From the NCBI GenBank assembly GCA_020635695.1, contig JACJZH010000004.1:186001-250000 (forward strand): DNA of 64,000 bases. The letters are read 5' to 3'. Positions 14,934-22,538 of the stretch are shown one piece after another. A program made the position numbers and the translations under genes. The notes under the pieces were generated by a model. It ran no database searches, was not told the DNA's origin, and saw only the letters and a program-made list of their open reading frames with translations. Within the stretch, counting starts at the first letter, position 1, and each line of letters opens with the position of its first letter. This DNA comes from Flavobacteriales bacterium. GTDB taxonomy: Bacteria; Bacteroidota; Bacteroidia; Flavobacteriales_F; PHOS-HE28.

Positions 14934-16013
14934 TCACCGTGCCACCGGCCAACCCGGGGTCGTCCATACCGACATCCCTCCCTGGCCATCATCCATCACC
15001 AGGTAGGCCTCGAACTCGGGATGATCGGCCAGCCAGGCCCGGGCCGCCTCGGGGCCCATGACCATGAGCGCGGTACCGATGGCATCCGCGGAAGCGGCGT
15101 CCTGAGCGAGCACGGAGGCGCTCAGCAACCCATGCTCCACGGGACGGCCGGAACGGGGGTCGATCGTGTGTCCGAAACGCCGGCCGCCCACCTCGCGGAA
15201 CTTGCGGTAGTTCCCGCTGGTGGCCAGGGCACGGTCCTCCAGCGGCACGGTGGTCTGCCGGACATGCTCCGGGCCGTCCACCGGCTTGTCGATCTGCATC
15301 ACCCAAGGTGTGCCACGGTCGTTCACGCCGTGCGCACGCACTTCGCCCCCCACCTCCACCATCAGATCGGTGATGCCCAATTGCAGGAGGTACTGCGCGA
15401 GCACGTCCACCGTATGGCCCTGGGCGATGCCGTTGGGGTCCAACCGCACGCCAGGCCGCTCCTTGCGGAAGACGATCTCGGGCGGAAAGGAGGAGCTGTA
15501 CATCGCCGCCATGTCGTTGGCCAGTACGCGCTCCATGCCCACCAGGCCGCGCAGGCTGTCGAGCCGGGTGGTGTCGGCAGCGCCCGCCCCGCCGGGCCCG
15601 AAGCCCCAGGCGGCCACCAAGGGCATCACGCTCGGGTCGAAGGCTCCACCGGTGATCTCCGCGAAATGCCGCGAGGCCCGCACGAAGCGTTGGAAATGCA
15701 GGTCGCTGGTGCGCAGGCTGTCCATGGCATTGAACCGGCTCACCGTGCTCGCCGTGTCCCAAAGGCTCAAGCTCCGATCGATCGCGCGCAGCAGGCTGTC
15801 CACCGGACCGCTCAGGTCGCGGCCCAGGCTGTCCAGGTACTTGATCGTGAACGTGGTGCCCTGCGCACGGCCCTCCAACACCATGAGGTCGGTCTCAGGG
15901 ACCGTTCCCGACGGCGCACCGCAGGCGCCCAGCAGCACGACCGCCACCACCGGCAGCGAAAAGCCCCGCAGCGTGCGGGGCCTTTCCATTGGTTCGTTCC
16001 TGAAGGACATCAT
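14934..16013 (-). CDS. apbE: FAD:protein FMN transferase
   Basis: A 359-residue ApbE lipoprotein that attaches FMN from FAD covalently to threonines of NqrB and NqrC. The lipobox L-L-G-A-C lies about 30 residues from the first ATG. Family motifs are G-T-T-F-T-I-K-Y, F-x-F-G near the flavin pocket (W-G-F-G-P-G), L-D-P-N-G-I-A-Q-G-H-T-V-D, and T-I-D-P-R-S-G-R-P near residue 290. The ATG at 16013 overlaps the nqrF stop (ATGA); ATGs at 16010 and 15989 are alternatives, and the last begins right at the signal peptide. A terminator-like hairpin is embedded in the signal-peptide codons (15959-15981). Confidence 0.9.
   Translation of the reverse strand: MMSFRNEPMERPRTLRGFSLPVVAVVLLGACGAPSGTVPETDLMVLEGRAQGTTFTIKYLDSLGRDLSGPVDSLLRAIDRSLSLWDTASTVSRFNAMDSLRTSDLHFQRFVRASRHFAEITGGAFDPSVMPLVAAWGFGPGGAGAADTTRLDSLRGLVGMERVLANDMAAMYSSSFPPEIVFRKERPGVRLDPNGIAQGHTVDVLAQYLLQLGITDLMVEVGGEVRAHGVNDRGTPWVMQIDKPVDGPEHVRQTTVPLEDRALATSGNYRKFREVGGRRFGHTIDPRSGRPVEHGLLSASVLAQDAASADAIGTALMVMGPEAARAWLADHPEFEAYLVMDDGQGGMSVWTTPGWPVAR
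15959..15981 (-). terminator. Terminator-like hairpin inside the 5' end of apbE
   Basis: Read on the minus strand, GCCCCGCA and TGCGGGGC form a perfect 8-bp stem around CGC, followed by TTTT. It lies 30-50 bases past the nqrF stop, inside the apbE signal-peptide codons. It could cut apbE transcription relative to nqr. Confidence 0.5.
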
Positions 16014-17320
16014 CCGCCGAAATCGTCGAAGCTCACGTTCTCGTCGGGGATGCCCCAGTCGTCGCACATCTTCAGCACGGCGGCGTTCATCAGCGGCGGA
16101 CCGCAGAAGTACACCTCGATGTCCTCCGGTGCCTCGTGCTTGCTCAGGTACTGGTCGATCACCGCCTGGTGCACGAAACCGGTGAAACCGTCGCCCTCGC
16201 GGTCGTCCACGTCCTTCTTCTCCTTCCAGTTGTCCTCGGGCAGCGGCTCGCTGAGCACCACGAAGAAGCGGAAGTTGGGGAACTCGGCCTCGATCTTCTT
16301 GAAGTGGTCCAGGTAGAAGAGCTCGCGCTTGGAGCGTCCACCGTACCAGTAGGTCACCTTCCGGCCCGTCTTCAGCGTGTGGAAGAGGTGGAAGAGGTGC
16401 GACCGCATGGGGGCCATGCCCGCACCACCGCCGATGTAGAGCATCTCGGCGTCCGTGGGCTTGATGAAGAACTCGCCGTACGGACCGCTGATCGTGACCT
16501 TGTCGCCCGGCTTCCGGCTGAACACGTAGCTGGAGCAGATGCCGGGGTTCACGTCCATCCAGTCGTTCTTCGCCCGGTCCCAGGGCGGGGTGGCGATCCG
16601 GATGTTGAGCATGATGATGTTGCCCTCCGCCGGGTGGTTGGCCATGGAGTAGGCGCGGAAGATCAGCTCGTCGTTCCGCATCTTCAGCGGCCACAGGTTG
16701 AACTTGTCCCACTCCGCCTGGAAGTCCTGCGGATCGCGCCCATGGAGCTTCACCAGGTCCGGATGGGCGGTGATGTCCATGTCCTTGAAGTCCACCTCGA
16801 TCGGCGGTACGTCGATCTGGATGTAGCCGCCGGCCTCGAACTCCAGGTGCTCGCCCTCGGGCAGCTTCACCACGAACTCCTTGATGAAGCTGGCCACGTT
16901 GTAGTTGGAGACCACCTCGCACTCCCACTTCTTGATGCCGAAGATCTCCTCGGGCACCTTGATCTCCATGTCCTGCTTCACCTTCACCTGGCAGCCCAGG
17001 CGCCAGTTGTTCTGGATCTCCTTCCGGTTGAAGTAGGGCGACTCGGTGGGCAGGATCTCGCCACCACCCTCGAGCACCTGGCATTTGCACATGGCACAGG
17101 TGCCGCCGCCGCCGCAGGCGCTGGGCAGGAAGATCTTCGCCTCGCTCAGGGTGCTCAACAGCGTGCCCCCGGCGGCGACCTCCAGTGTCTTCTCCCCGTT
17201 GATGGTCACCTTCACCAGGCCGCTTGGTGAGAGCTTCGCCTTGGCGAACAACAGCAGCGCCACCAGCAGCAGCGTGACGGTGAGGAAGACCGCGAGGGTG
17301 ATGAGGATCGTGGAACCCAT
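16010..17320 (-). CDS. nqrF: Na+-NQR subunit F (NADH-oxidising)
   Basis: The 436-residue electron-entry subunit of Na+-translocating NADH:quinone oxidoreductase. One N-terminal membrane helix (about residues 4-26) precedes a 2Fe-2S ferredoxin domain with Cys69, Cys75, Cys78 and Cys110 in the C-x5-C-x2-C-xn-C pattern, then FAD- and NADH-binding domains with R-A-Y-S-M-A (FAD phosphates) and G-G-G-A-G-M-A-P-M-R (NADH). Length and residues match the Vibrio subunit. It starts nine bases after nqrE and overlaps apbE by four bases. Confidence 0.95.
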   Translation of the reverse strand: MGSTILITLAVFLTVTLLLVALLLFAKAKLSPSGLVKVTINGEKTLEVAAGGTLLSTLSEAKIFLPSACGGGGTCAMCKCQVLEGGGEILPTESPYFNRKEIQNNWRLGCQVKVKQDMEIKVPEEIFGIKKWECEVVSNYNVASFIKEFVVKLPEGEHLEFEAGGYIQIDVPPIEVDFKDMDITAHPDLVKLHGRDPQDFQAEWDKFNLWPLKMRNDELIFRAYSMANHPAEGNIIMLNIRIATPPWDRAKNDWMDVNPGICSSYVFSRKPGDKVTISGPYGEFFIKPTDAEMLYIGGGAGMAPMRSHLFHLFHTLKTGRKVTYWYGGRSKRELFYLDHFKKIEAEFPNFRFFVVLSEPLPEDNWKEKKDVDDREGDGFTGFVHQAVIDQYLSKHEAPEDIEVYFCGPPLMNAAVLKMCDDWGIPDENVSFDDFGG

Positions 17321-17329
17321 GTCCGTGCG

Positions 17330-17944
17330 TCAGATCTTGATGCCCATGAAGCTCATGAAGGCGATGCCCATGAGCCCGGTGATGATGAACGTGATGCCCA
17401 GTCCCTTCAGGGGGGCGGGCACATGGCTGTAACGGATCTTCTCGCGGATGGCCGCGATGGCGGCGATGGCCAGGAACCAGCCCACCCCGCTGCCCAGAGC
17501 GAAGCTGGTGGCCTCCGCGATGTTGCTGTACTGGCGCTCCTGCATGAACAGGGCACCGCCCAGGATCGAGCAGTTCACCGCGATCAGCGGCAGGAAGATG
17601 CCCAGTGCACCGTACAGCGCGGGGGCGAACTTCTCCACCACCATCTCCACCAGCTGCACGATGGCCGCCACCACGGCGATGAACATGATGAAGCTGAGGA
17701 AGCTGAGGTCCACCTCGGCGAACTGGGGCCCGAGCCAGGCCAGCGCGCCCTCCTTCAACACGTAGTTCTCCAGCAGGTAGTTCACCGGCACGGTGACGCC
17801 CAGCACGAAGATCACCGCGGCTCCCAGGCCCACGGCCGTCTTCACCGTCTTGGACACGGCCAGGTACGAGCACATGCCCAGGAAGTAGGCGAAGATCATG
17901 TTCTCGATGAAGATCGCCTTGACGAAGATGTTGACGAGGTTCAT
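17330..17944 (-). CDS. nqrE: Na+-NQR subunit E
   Basis: A 204-residue integral membrane subunit with six hydrophobic segments, related to NqrD and RnfA. Key features are the first helix with F-I-E-N-M-I-F-A-Y-F-L-G-M-C (the membrane cysteine near residue 25) and the N-C-S-I-L-G-G-A segment near residue 120. The two conserved cysteines help hold the intramembrane iron centre between NqrD and NqrE. Its ATG overlaps by four bases (ATGA) the stop of the inserted S23 gene rather than following nqrD directly as in other nqr operons. Confidence 0.95.
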   Translation of the reverse strand: MNLVNIFVKAIFIENMIFAYFLGMCSYLAVSKTVKTAVGLGAAVIFVLGVTVPVNYLLENYVLKEGALAWLGPQFAEVDLSFLSFIMFIAVVAAIVQLVEMVVEKFAPALYGALGIFLPLIAVNCSILGGALFMQERQYSNIAEATSFALGSGVGWFLAIAAIAAIREKIRYSHVPAPLKGLGITFIITGLMGIAFMSFMGIKI

Positions 17945-18423
17945 CCCGGGGTGTGTTGGGGGTTGTAGGTTGAACTGTTGGATGTTACGGCCTCCAACAG
18001 ACCTTGGAGGTCCACCGCACCGTAGGTGGCGCTTTCCTCCCTCAATTGGTTATCCGACTTGGCCTTGCCAAGGTATTCCATGTAGCCCTCCAGCAGGGCT
18101 CGTGTCTCGGTGAACAGGTCGCGGCCTTCACGCAGTTCCTCCGGCGTGATCAGCCCTTCGTCCGCGCAGGTGATCAGTTGGTCCAACACCTCCATGAGGC
18201 TGCCCCGGGATACGCGGCAGAAGCGCAGGTTGTCCTGGGCGTTCTCTCGGCCGAAGCCTTCGGCGATGTTGTGGGTCACCGAACGAGAGGCCCGCTTCAA
18301 CTGGGAGACCATCAGGAAGGCCTCCTCCTTGGGCATGCGCGCCAACAACCCCTGGACGAACATCCTCAGACGCCGCCCGGCCTGCCAACAACGCAATTCC
18401 TCGAAGCTTCTCAACGTAGCCAT
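17941..18423 (-). CDS. Four-helix-bundle (S23/IVP) protein inserted in the nqr operon
   Basis: A 160-residue protein of the S23/intervening-sequence-protein family, known from ORFs inside 23S rRNA intervening sequences. Recognisable features are the opening F-E-E-L-R-C-W-Q-A-G-R, the segment S-Q-L-K-R-A-S-R-S-V-T-H-N-I-A-E-G-F-G-R (about 44-63, very close to the family consensus A-x-S-I-x-x-N-I-A-E-G-x-G) and R-V-S-R-G-S-L-M-E-V-L-D-Q-L (about 74-87). Members form pentameric helical barrels and may bind nucleic acid. The ATG at 18423 is chosen; upstream DNA is a CAAC heptad array. The last 14 residues are encoded by a GTTG heptad array and the stop overlaps nqrE. Confidence 0.85.
   Translation of the reverse strand: MATLRSFEELRCWQAGRRLRMFVQGLLARMPKEEAFLMVSQLKRASRSVTHNIAEGFGRENAQDNLRFCRVSRGSLMEVLDQLITCADEGLITPEELREGRDLFTETRALLEGYMEYLGKAKSDNQLREESATYGAVDLQGLLEAVTSNSSTYNPQHTPG
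17955..17990. repeat. GTTGnnn heptad array (arm 1 of the S23 element)
   Basis: GTTG recurs at 17955, 17962, 17969, 17977, with a decayed fifth unit (GTTACGG) at 17984. It encodes the C-terminal residues of the S23 protein and ends ten bases before the nqrE start. It is the inverse of the CAAC array at 18426-18480. Confidence 0.85.
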
Positions 18424-18425
18424 CT

Positions 18426-18490
18426 CAACTTCCAACATTCAACCTCCAACATCCAACCTCCAACATCCAACCCTCAACCCTCCTCCAACA
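18426..18490. repeat. CAACnnn heptad array (arm 2 of the S23 element)
   Basis: CAAC recurs at 18426, 18433, 18440, 18447, 18454, 18461, 18468 and 18475, exactly every seven bases; a ninth, off-phase copy is at 18486. It fills the whole gap between the nqrD stop (18474-18476) and the S23 start and runs into the last nqrD codons. It is complementary to the GTTG array on the other side of the S23 gene. Confidence 0.9.
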
Positions 18491-19151
18491 ACTTGGTGTT
18501 ACGCGAACGCTGCACCCAGATGATGATGCCGACCAGCACCAGGGCCATCGGCGGCAGGATCATCATGTTGTTGTTGAAGTAGAAACCGCCTTCGGTGCTG
18601 TACAGGCTCTCAGGGATCACCCGGAAACCCATGAGCGTACCGCTGCCGAACAGCTCGCGAAAGAAGGCCACCACCACCAGGATCCAGGCGTAACCCAGGG
18701 TGTTCCCGATGCCGTCCATGGCGCTGGGCAGCACCTTGTTGCCCATGGCGTAGGCCTCGAAGCGGCCCATGATGATGCAGTTGGTGATGATCAGTCCCAC
18801 GTACACCCCCACCTGCTTGCTCACGTCGTACACGTAGGCCTTCAGCAGGATGTCCACCAGGGTCACCAGGCCGGCGGCGATCACCAGCTGGGCGATGATC
18901 CGGATGCGCGAGGGGATCAGGTTGCGCAGGGCGCTCACGGCCATGTTGCCGAACACGAGCACGAAGAGCACGCTGATGGACATCACCAGGGCGTTCTCGA
19001 TCTTCACGGTGATCGCCAGGGCCGAGCAGATCCCCAGCACCTGCACGGTGATCGGGTTGTTGTCGTCCAGCGGATCGGTGATCAGCTTGCGGTTCTTCTT
19101 GCTGAAGAGCCCTTCCTTCGGCGCTGCCGGTGTGGCGGTATCGGTGCTCAT
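18474..19151 (-). CDS. nqrD: Na+-NQR subunit D
   Basis: A 225-residue integral membrane subunit with six hydrophobic segments. The N-terminus carries the typical K-K-N-R-K-L-I-T-D-P-L-D-x-N-N-P motif (about 18-33), then L-G-I-C-S-A-L-A-I-T with the first conserved cysteine and L-I-I-T-N-C-I-I-M-G-R with the second. With NqrE these cysteines bind the intramembrane iron centre. The ATG overlaps the nqrC stop by four bases. The last codons (L-L-E-E-G) overlap the CAAC heptad array, so the C-terminus may have been altered by its arrival. Confidence 0.95.
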   Translation of the reverse strand: MSTDTATPAAPKEGLFSKKNRKLITDPLDDNNPITVQVLGICSALAITVKIENALVMSISVLFVLVFGNMAVSALRNLIPSRIRIIAQLVIAAGLVTLVDILLKAYVYDVSKQVGVYVGLIITNCIIMGRFEAYAMGNKVLPSAMDGIGNTLGYAWILVVVAFFRELFGSGTLMGFRVIPESLYSTEGGFYFNNNMMILPPMALVLVGIIIWVQRSRNTKLLEEG

Positions 19152-19891
19152 CGCTGCGAATAGGAGTTGGTCCCGTTGCGGGACTGGAAGAAATCAACAT
19201 AGACGGCCAGGGTGCGCTGCAGCATCTCGTCCACGCCATCGCTGGTGATGGTGCCTCCCGAGATGCCGTCCACCCCGTGCGGGTCGGTGGTCTGGCTGCC
19301 GCCCTTGTACACTTTGATGCCGGTGTAGGTGCCATCGGCCTCGGTGATGGTCTTGTCCGGGAACTGGTCCTCGAACATCGGCGTGGCGATCTCCGCGCCC
19401 AGGCCGGGGGTCTCGCCCTTGTGGTCGAAGAGGGAACCGTGCACCGTGCGACCGTCGTCCTCCACGCTCAGGTAGCCCCAGATCGGGCCCCAGAGCCCGG
19501 TGCCCACCACGGGCAGCACGTAGAGCTTCGTGCCCTCCTTGTCGGCCTCGTACACCGGGTACACCATGTCCCCGGCCTCGATCTCACCGGCCTTCCAGGC
19601 CTTGTACTGCTTCAGCACGTCCAGCGCGAAGCCGTCACCATCCACCGGCTTTCCATTGGCATCCACGAGGAACGCGCTTTTCACGAGCTCCTGGTACCTG
19701 GCCGGGGCCGCGTCGCGGTCCACCTCCACGCCCATGGCACCCAGGATGTTCTGCATCTTCTCCCGCCGCACGTTCTCGTCGTACGCGGGCTTCAGGCCCA
19801 TGTAGGTGACGGCGAGCAGGGTGCCCACCACCACCACCAGGACGGTGGCGAAGCCGAAGGTGAAGCCGTTGCTGTTCTTGTCGAATGCCAT
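19148..19891 (-). CDS. nqrC: Na+-NQR subunit C (covalent FMN)
   Basis: A 247-residue subunit with one N-terminal membrane helix (about residues 11-30) and a periplasmic FMN-binding domain. The flavinylation motif is S-G-G-T-I-T-S at residues 211-217, where Thr216 aligns with the modified threonine of the Vibrio S-G-A-T-L-T site. The usual alanine of that motif is glycine here. A G-x-W-G-P-I-W-G-Y segment near 132-140 is also conserved. ApbE from the same operon is the expected modifying enzyme. It starts ten bases after nqrB. Confidence 0.95.
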   Translation of the reverse strand: MAFDKNSNGFTFGFATVLVVVVGTLLAVTYMGLKPAYDENVRREKMQNILGAMGVEVDRDAAPARYQELVKSAFLVDANGKPVDGDGFALDVLKQYKAWKAGEIEAGDMVYPVYEADKEGTKLYVLPVVGTGLWGPIWGYLSVEDDGRTVHGSLFDHKGETPGLGAEIATPMFEDQFPDKTITEADGTYTGIKVYKGGSQTTDPHGVDGISGGTITSDGVDEMLQRTLAVYVDFFQSRNGTNSYSQR

Positions 19892-19901
19892 CGCTCGGTC
19901 C

Positions 19902-21086
19902 TTAGGCAGCCAGGGCTGCGCGTTTCATGCGGCGCTTGATGTTCGCCTGCACCACGTAGTGATCGATCAGCGGGGCCATCACGTTCATGAACAGGATGGC
20001 CAGCATCATGCCCTCCGGGTAGGCCGGGTTCACCACGCGGATCAAAATGGCCAGCAGGCCGATGAAGAACCCGTAGATCCATTTGCCGGTGTCGGTCTGT
20101 GCCGCGGTGACCGGATCGGTGGCCATGAACACCAGACCGAACATGAAGCTGCCCAGCATCAACTGGTGCAGCACGGGGATCTGCATGTACTCGTTGCCCA
20201 GACCGGGACCCACCAGGTTGAAGATGCCGGCCATGGTGAGTCCGCCGAGGAACACGCTGAACATGATCCGCCAGCTGCCGATGCCGGTGAAGAGCAGCAG
20301 GGCCGCACCCAGCAGGCAGGCGAAAGCGCTCGTTTCCCCGATGCTGCCCGCCTCGAAGCCCCAGAAGGAGTCCATCAGCGAGGTCACCTGACCGGCGTTG
20401 CCCGTGGCGGCCAGACCCAGCGAAGTGGCTCCGCTGAAACCGTCGACCACGGCCTGTCCGTCGGCGGTGCTGGTATTCACCCACACCTTGTCGCCGCTCA
20501 TCATGGTCGGGTAGGCGAAGAACAGGAACGCACGCGCGGTGAGCGCCACGTTCAGCACGTTCATGCCCGTGCCTCCGAACACCTCCTTGCCGATGACCAC
20601 GGCGAAGGCGGTGCCCACGGCCACCATCCAGAGGGGCACGTCCACCGGCATCACCAGGGGAATGAGCATGCCGCTGACCAGGAAGCCCTCCTGGATGGGG
20701 TGCTTGTTGATGCTGCAGAAGACGAACTCGATGCCCAGGCCCACGGCGTAGCTCACCACCACGATCGGCAGCACCTTCAGCGCACCGAACCCGAACTTCT
20801 GCCAGAAGCCTTCACCCAGCGCGGTGTACTCACCGAGCGCGAGGAAGTGCTGGTGCCCCACGTTCCACATGCCGAAGAGCAGGCAGGGGACCATGGCCAG
20901 GATCACCATGAACATGGTGCGCTTCAGGTCGATGCCATCGCGGATGTGGGCGCCGCGTTGCGTGGCATGGCCGGGCGTGAACAGGAAGGTCTCGTTCGCG
21001 TCCCAGACCCAGTGCAGCTTCTCCAGCTTGCCCCCCTTGGAAAAGGTGGGCCGCAGGTTGTCGAGCGCTTTCTTCAGAGCCTTCAT
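19902..21086 (-). CDS. nqrB: Na+-NQR subunit B (covalent FMN)
   Basis: A 394-residue subunit with about ten membrane helices, bearing riboflavin and a covalent FMN and forming the main Na+ path. The FMN attachment motif D-G-F-S-G-A-T-S-L places the modified threonine at residue 221. The N-terminal F-T-P-G-H-A-T segment and the D-P-V-T-A-A-x-T-x-x-G-K-W-I-Y-G motif near residues 336-351 are family hallmarks. The gap to nqrA is 13 bases. Confidence 0.96.
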   Translation of the reverse strand: MKALKKALDNLRPTFSKGGKLEKLHWVWDANETFLFTPGHATQRGAHIRDGIDLKRTMFMVILAMVPCLLFGMWNVGHQHFLALGEYTALGEGFWQKFGFGALKVLPIVVVSYAVGLGIEFVFCSINKHPIQEGFLVSGMLIPLVMPVDVPLWMVAVGTAFAVVIGKEVFGGTGMNVLNVALTARAFLFFAYPTMMSGDKVWVNTSTADGQAVVDGFSGATSLGLAATGNAGQVTSLMDSFWGFEAGSIGETSAFACLLGAALLLFTGIGSWRIMFSVFLGGLTMAGIFNLVGPGLGNEYMQIPVLHQLMLGSFMFGLVFMATDPVTAAQTDTGKWIYGFFIGLLAILIRVVNPAYPEGMMLAILFMNVMAPLIDHYVVQANIKRRMKRAALAA

Positions 21087-21099
21087 CGTGCCGTTCGCT

Positions 21100-22452
21100 T
21101 CAGGTGGTCTCTTTCTTCAGCACATCGAGCCCCTCGCGCACGATGGCCTGCGACTCGATCTTGCTCGTGCAGACGAACTCGCAGAGCGCGAAGTCCTCGG
21201 GGGCCACTTCCAAAAGGCCCAGGTTCTCCATTTGTTCGATGTCGTTCACCAGGATGGCCTTCAGCAGGTGAACGGGATAGATGTCGAAGGGGAACACCGC
21301 TTCGTACTGCCCGCTCATCACGAAGGCCCGCTCCTCCCCGTTCTGGTTGGTGTCCGGGGCATAGCGCTTGCCGGGCATCAGCCAGGAAGGATAGGCATGG
21401 CTCGCGCTCAACTTGTTCAGTCCGGGGCTCAGCCAGCCATCGGTCAGGAAGAACTTCGGCTCGTCGCCCTCAGGGAGCAGCGTCAGCTGGGTGTCGTAGA
21501 ATCCGAGATGCCCGTCAACGCCCACGTTGCTGCCGCTCAGGGGATCGCCGCTCACGACACGCACACCGGGCTCCACATCACCGATCAGGTCCTTCACCGG
21601 CGCACCGATCAGGGTCCGATGGTACTTGGGGTTGCGCGCTTCGCTGCCGGTCACGGCCACGGTGCGGGTGGCGTCGAAATGGCCGGTGAGGAACAGCCGG
21701 CCGATCACCATCACGTCCTGCACACCGGTGGTCCAGACCACCTCCCCCTTGTTGATGGGAGCGGTGTGATGGATCTGCACACCGACGTTGCCCGCAGGGT
21801 GCGGACCCTTGAAGGTGTCGTGCTGCACGTTCTTGGCATCCAGGAACTCGCGGGCGGCGGTACGGTCGCTGAGACCGAGGTGCACACGCCCCTTGGTCAG
21901 CTTGGCCAGAACGTCCAGGCCGGCCTGCAGCTCGGCGCCGTTGTTGCGCACCACCAGGTCCAGGTCGGCGGCCAACGGGCGCGTGTCGAACGCGCTGATG
22001 AAGATGTCGCGGGGCTCCTGCGCGGGATCGGCCACCACGTCGAAGGGGCGCTGCCGGATGAAGGGCCAGCAGCCGCTCTCGAGCAGCCGCTCGATGATGG
22101 CGCCGCGGTCCATTTTCGCAGGATCGGCGGGACCGAACTCCTGGTACTTCGTCTCCTTGTCGGCGATGATGCGCACCGCCAGCACCTTCCGCTTCTCGCC
22201 GCGGATGACATCGGCCACCTCGCCGCTCACCGGGCTGGCGAAGAGCACGCGTTCGTTGTACTTGTCGCGGAACAGCGGCATGCCGGCCTTCACCTCCTGA
22301 CCGGGCTTCACCAGCACCTTGGGGGTGAGGCCGTGGAAGTCGGTGGGCTTGATGTCAACGACGCCGGGGGGATCGGCCTGGACGATGACCTTCTCGGCCT
22401 CGCCTTTCAACCGCAGGTCGAGGCCTTTGCGGATCCTGATGGTCTTGGACAT
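21100..22452 (-). CDS. nqrA: Na+-NQR subunit A
   Basis: The 450-residue peripheral cytoplasmic subunit, first gene of the operon. It has the RnfC-like fold with the opening I-R-I-R-K-G-L-D-L-R-L-K-G (residues 4-16), P-G-x-E-V-K-A-G-M-P-L-F and, near the middle, V-H-L-G-L-S-D. The open frame extends to 22515, but the promoter lies there; the ATG at 22452 is right. A strong promoter (TTG-N18-TATTTTTG) lies 31 bases upstream. Confidence 0.95.
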   Translation of the reverse strand: MSKTIRIRKGLDLRLKGEAEKVIVQADPPGVVDIKPTDFHGLTPKVLVKPGQEVKAGMPLFRDKYNERVLFASPVSGEVADVIRGEKRKVLAVRIIADKETKYQEFGPADPAKMDRGAIIERLLESGCWPFIRQRPFDVVADPAQEPRDIFISAFDTRPLAADLDLVVRNNGAELQAGLDVLAKLTKGRVHLGLSDRTAAREFLDAKNVQHDTFKGPHPAGNVGVQIHHTAPINKGEVVWTTGVQDVMVIGRLFLTGHFDATRTVAVTGSEARNPKYHRTLIGAPVKDLIGDVEPGVRVVSGDPLSGSNVGVDGHLGFYDTQLTLLPEGDEPKFFLTDGWLSPGLNKLSASHAYPSWLMPGKRYAPDTNQNGEERAFVMSGQYEAVFPFDIYPVHLLKAILVNDIEQMENLGLLEVAPEDFALCEFVCTSKIESQAIVREGLDVLKKETT

Positions 22453-22483
22453 GATCGCGGGTGCGGGTCTCGTTCGAGCGGCG

Positions 22484-22512
22484 CAAAAATAGCTATCTTT
22501 CCCCTTCCGCAA
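22484..22512 (-). promoter_or_regulatory. nqr operon promoter
   Basis: On the minus strand TTG (22512 to 22510) and TATTTTTG (22491 to 22484) are 18 bases apart, one short of the ideal 19. The leader to nqrA is 31 bases. A plus-strand TATCTTTC at 22494-22501 overlaps the spacer and may serve the divergent plug gene. Confidence 0.75.
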
Positions 22513-22538
22513 CACCGGCTTAACGCTCGCGGAACCCC

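Noticed and set aside
14934..17873. Very long minus-strand open frame (979 codons) across nqrE, nqrF and apbE
   Set aside because: Only its last 359 codons are apbE; the rest is the wrong frame of nqrF and nqrE, which have unambiguous family sequences. High GC keeps alternate frames open.
17955..18490. Heptad arrays as CRISPR arrays
   Set aside because: The unit is only 7 nt, there are no unique spacers of constant length, and no cas gene is present.
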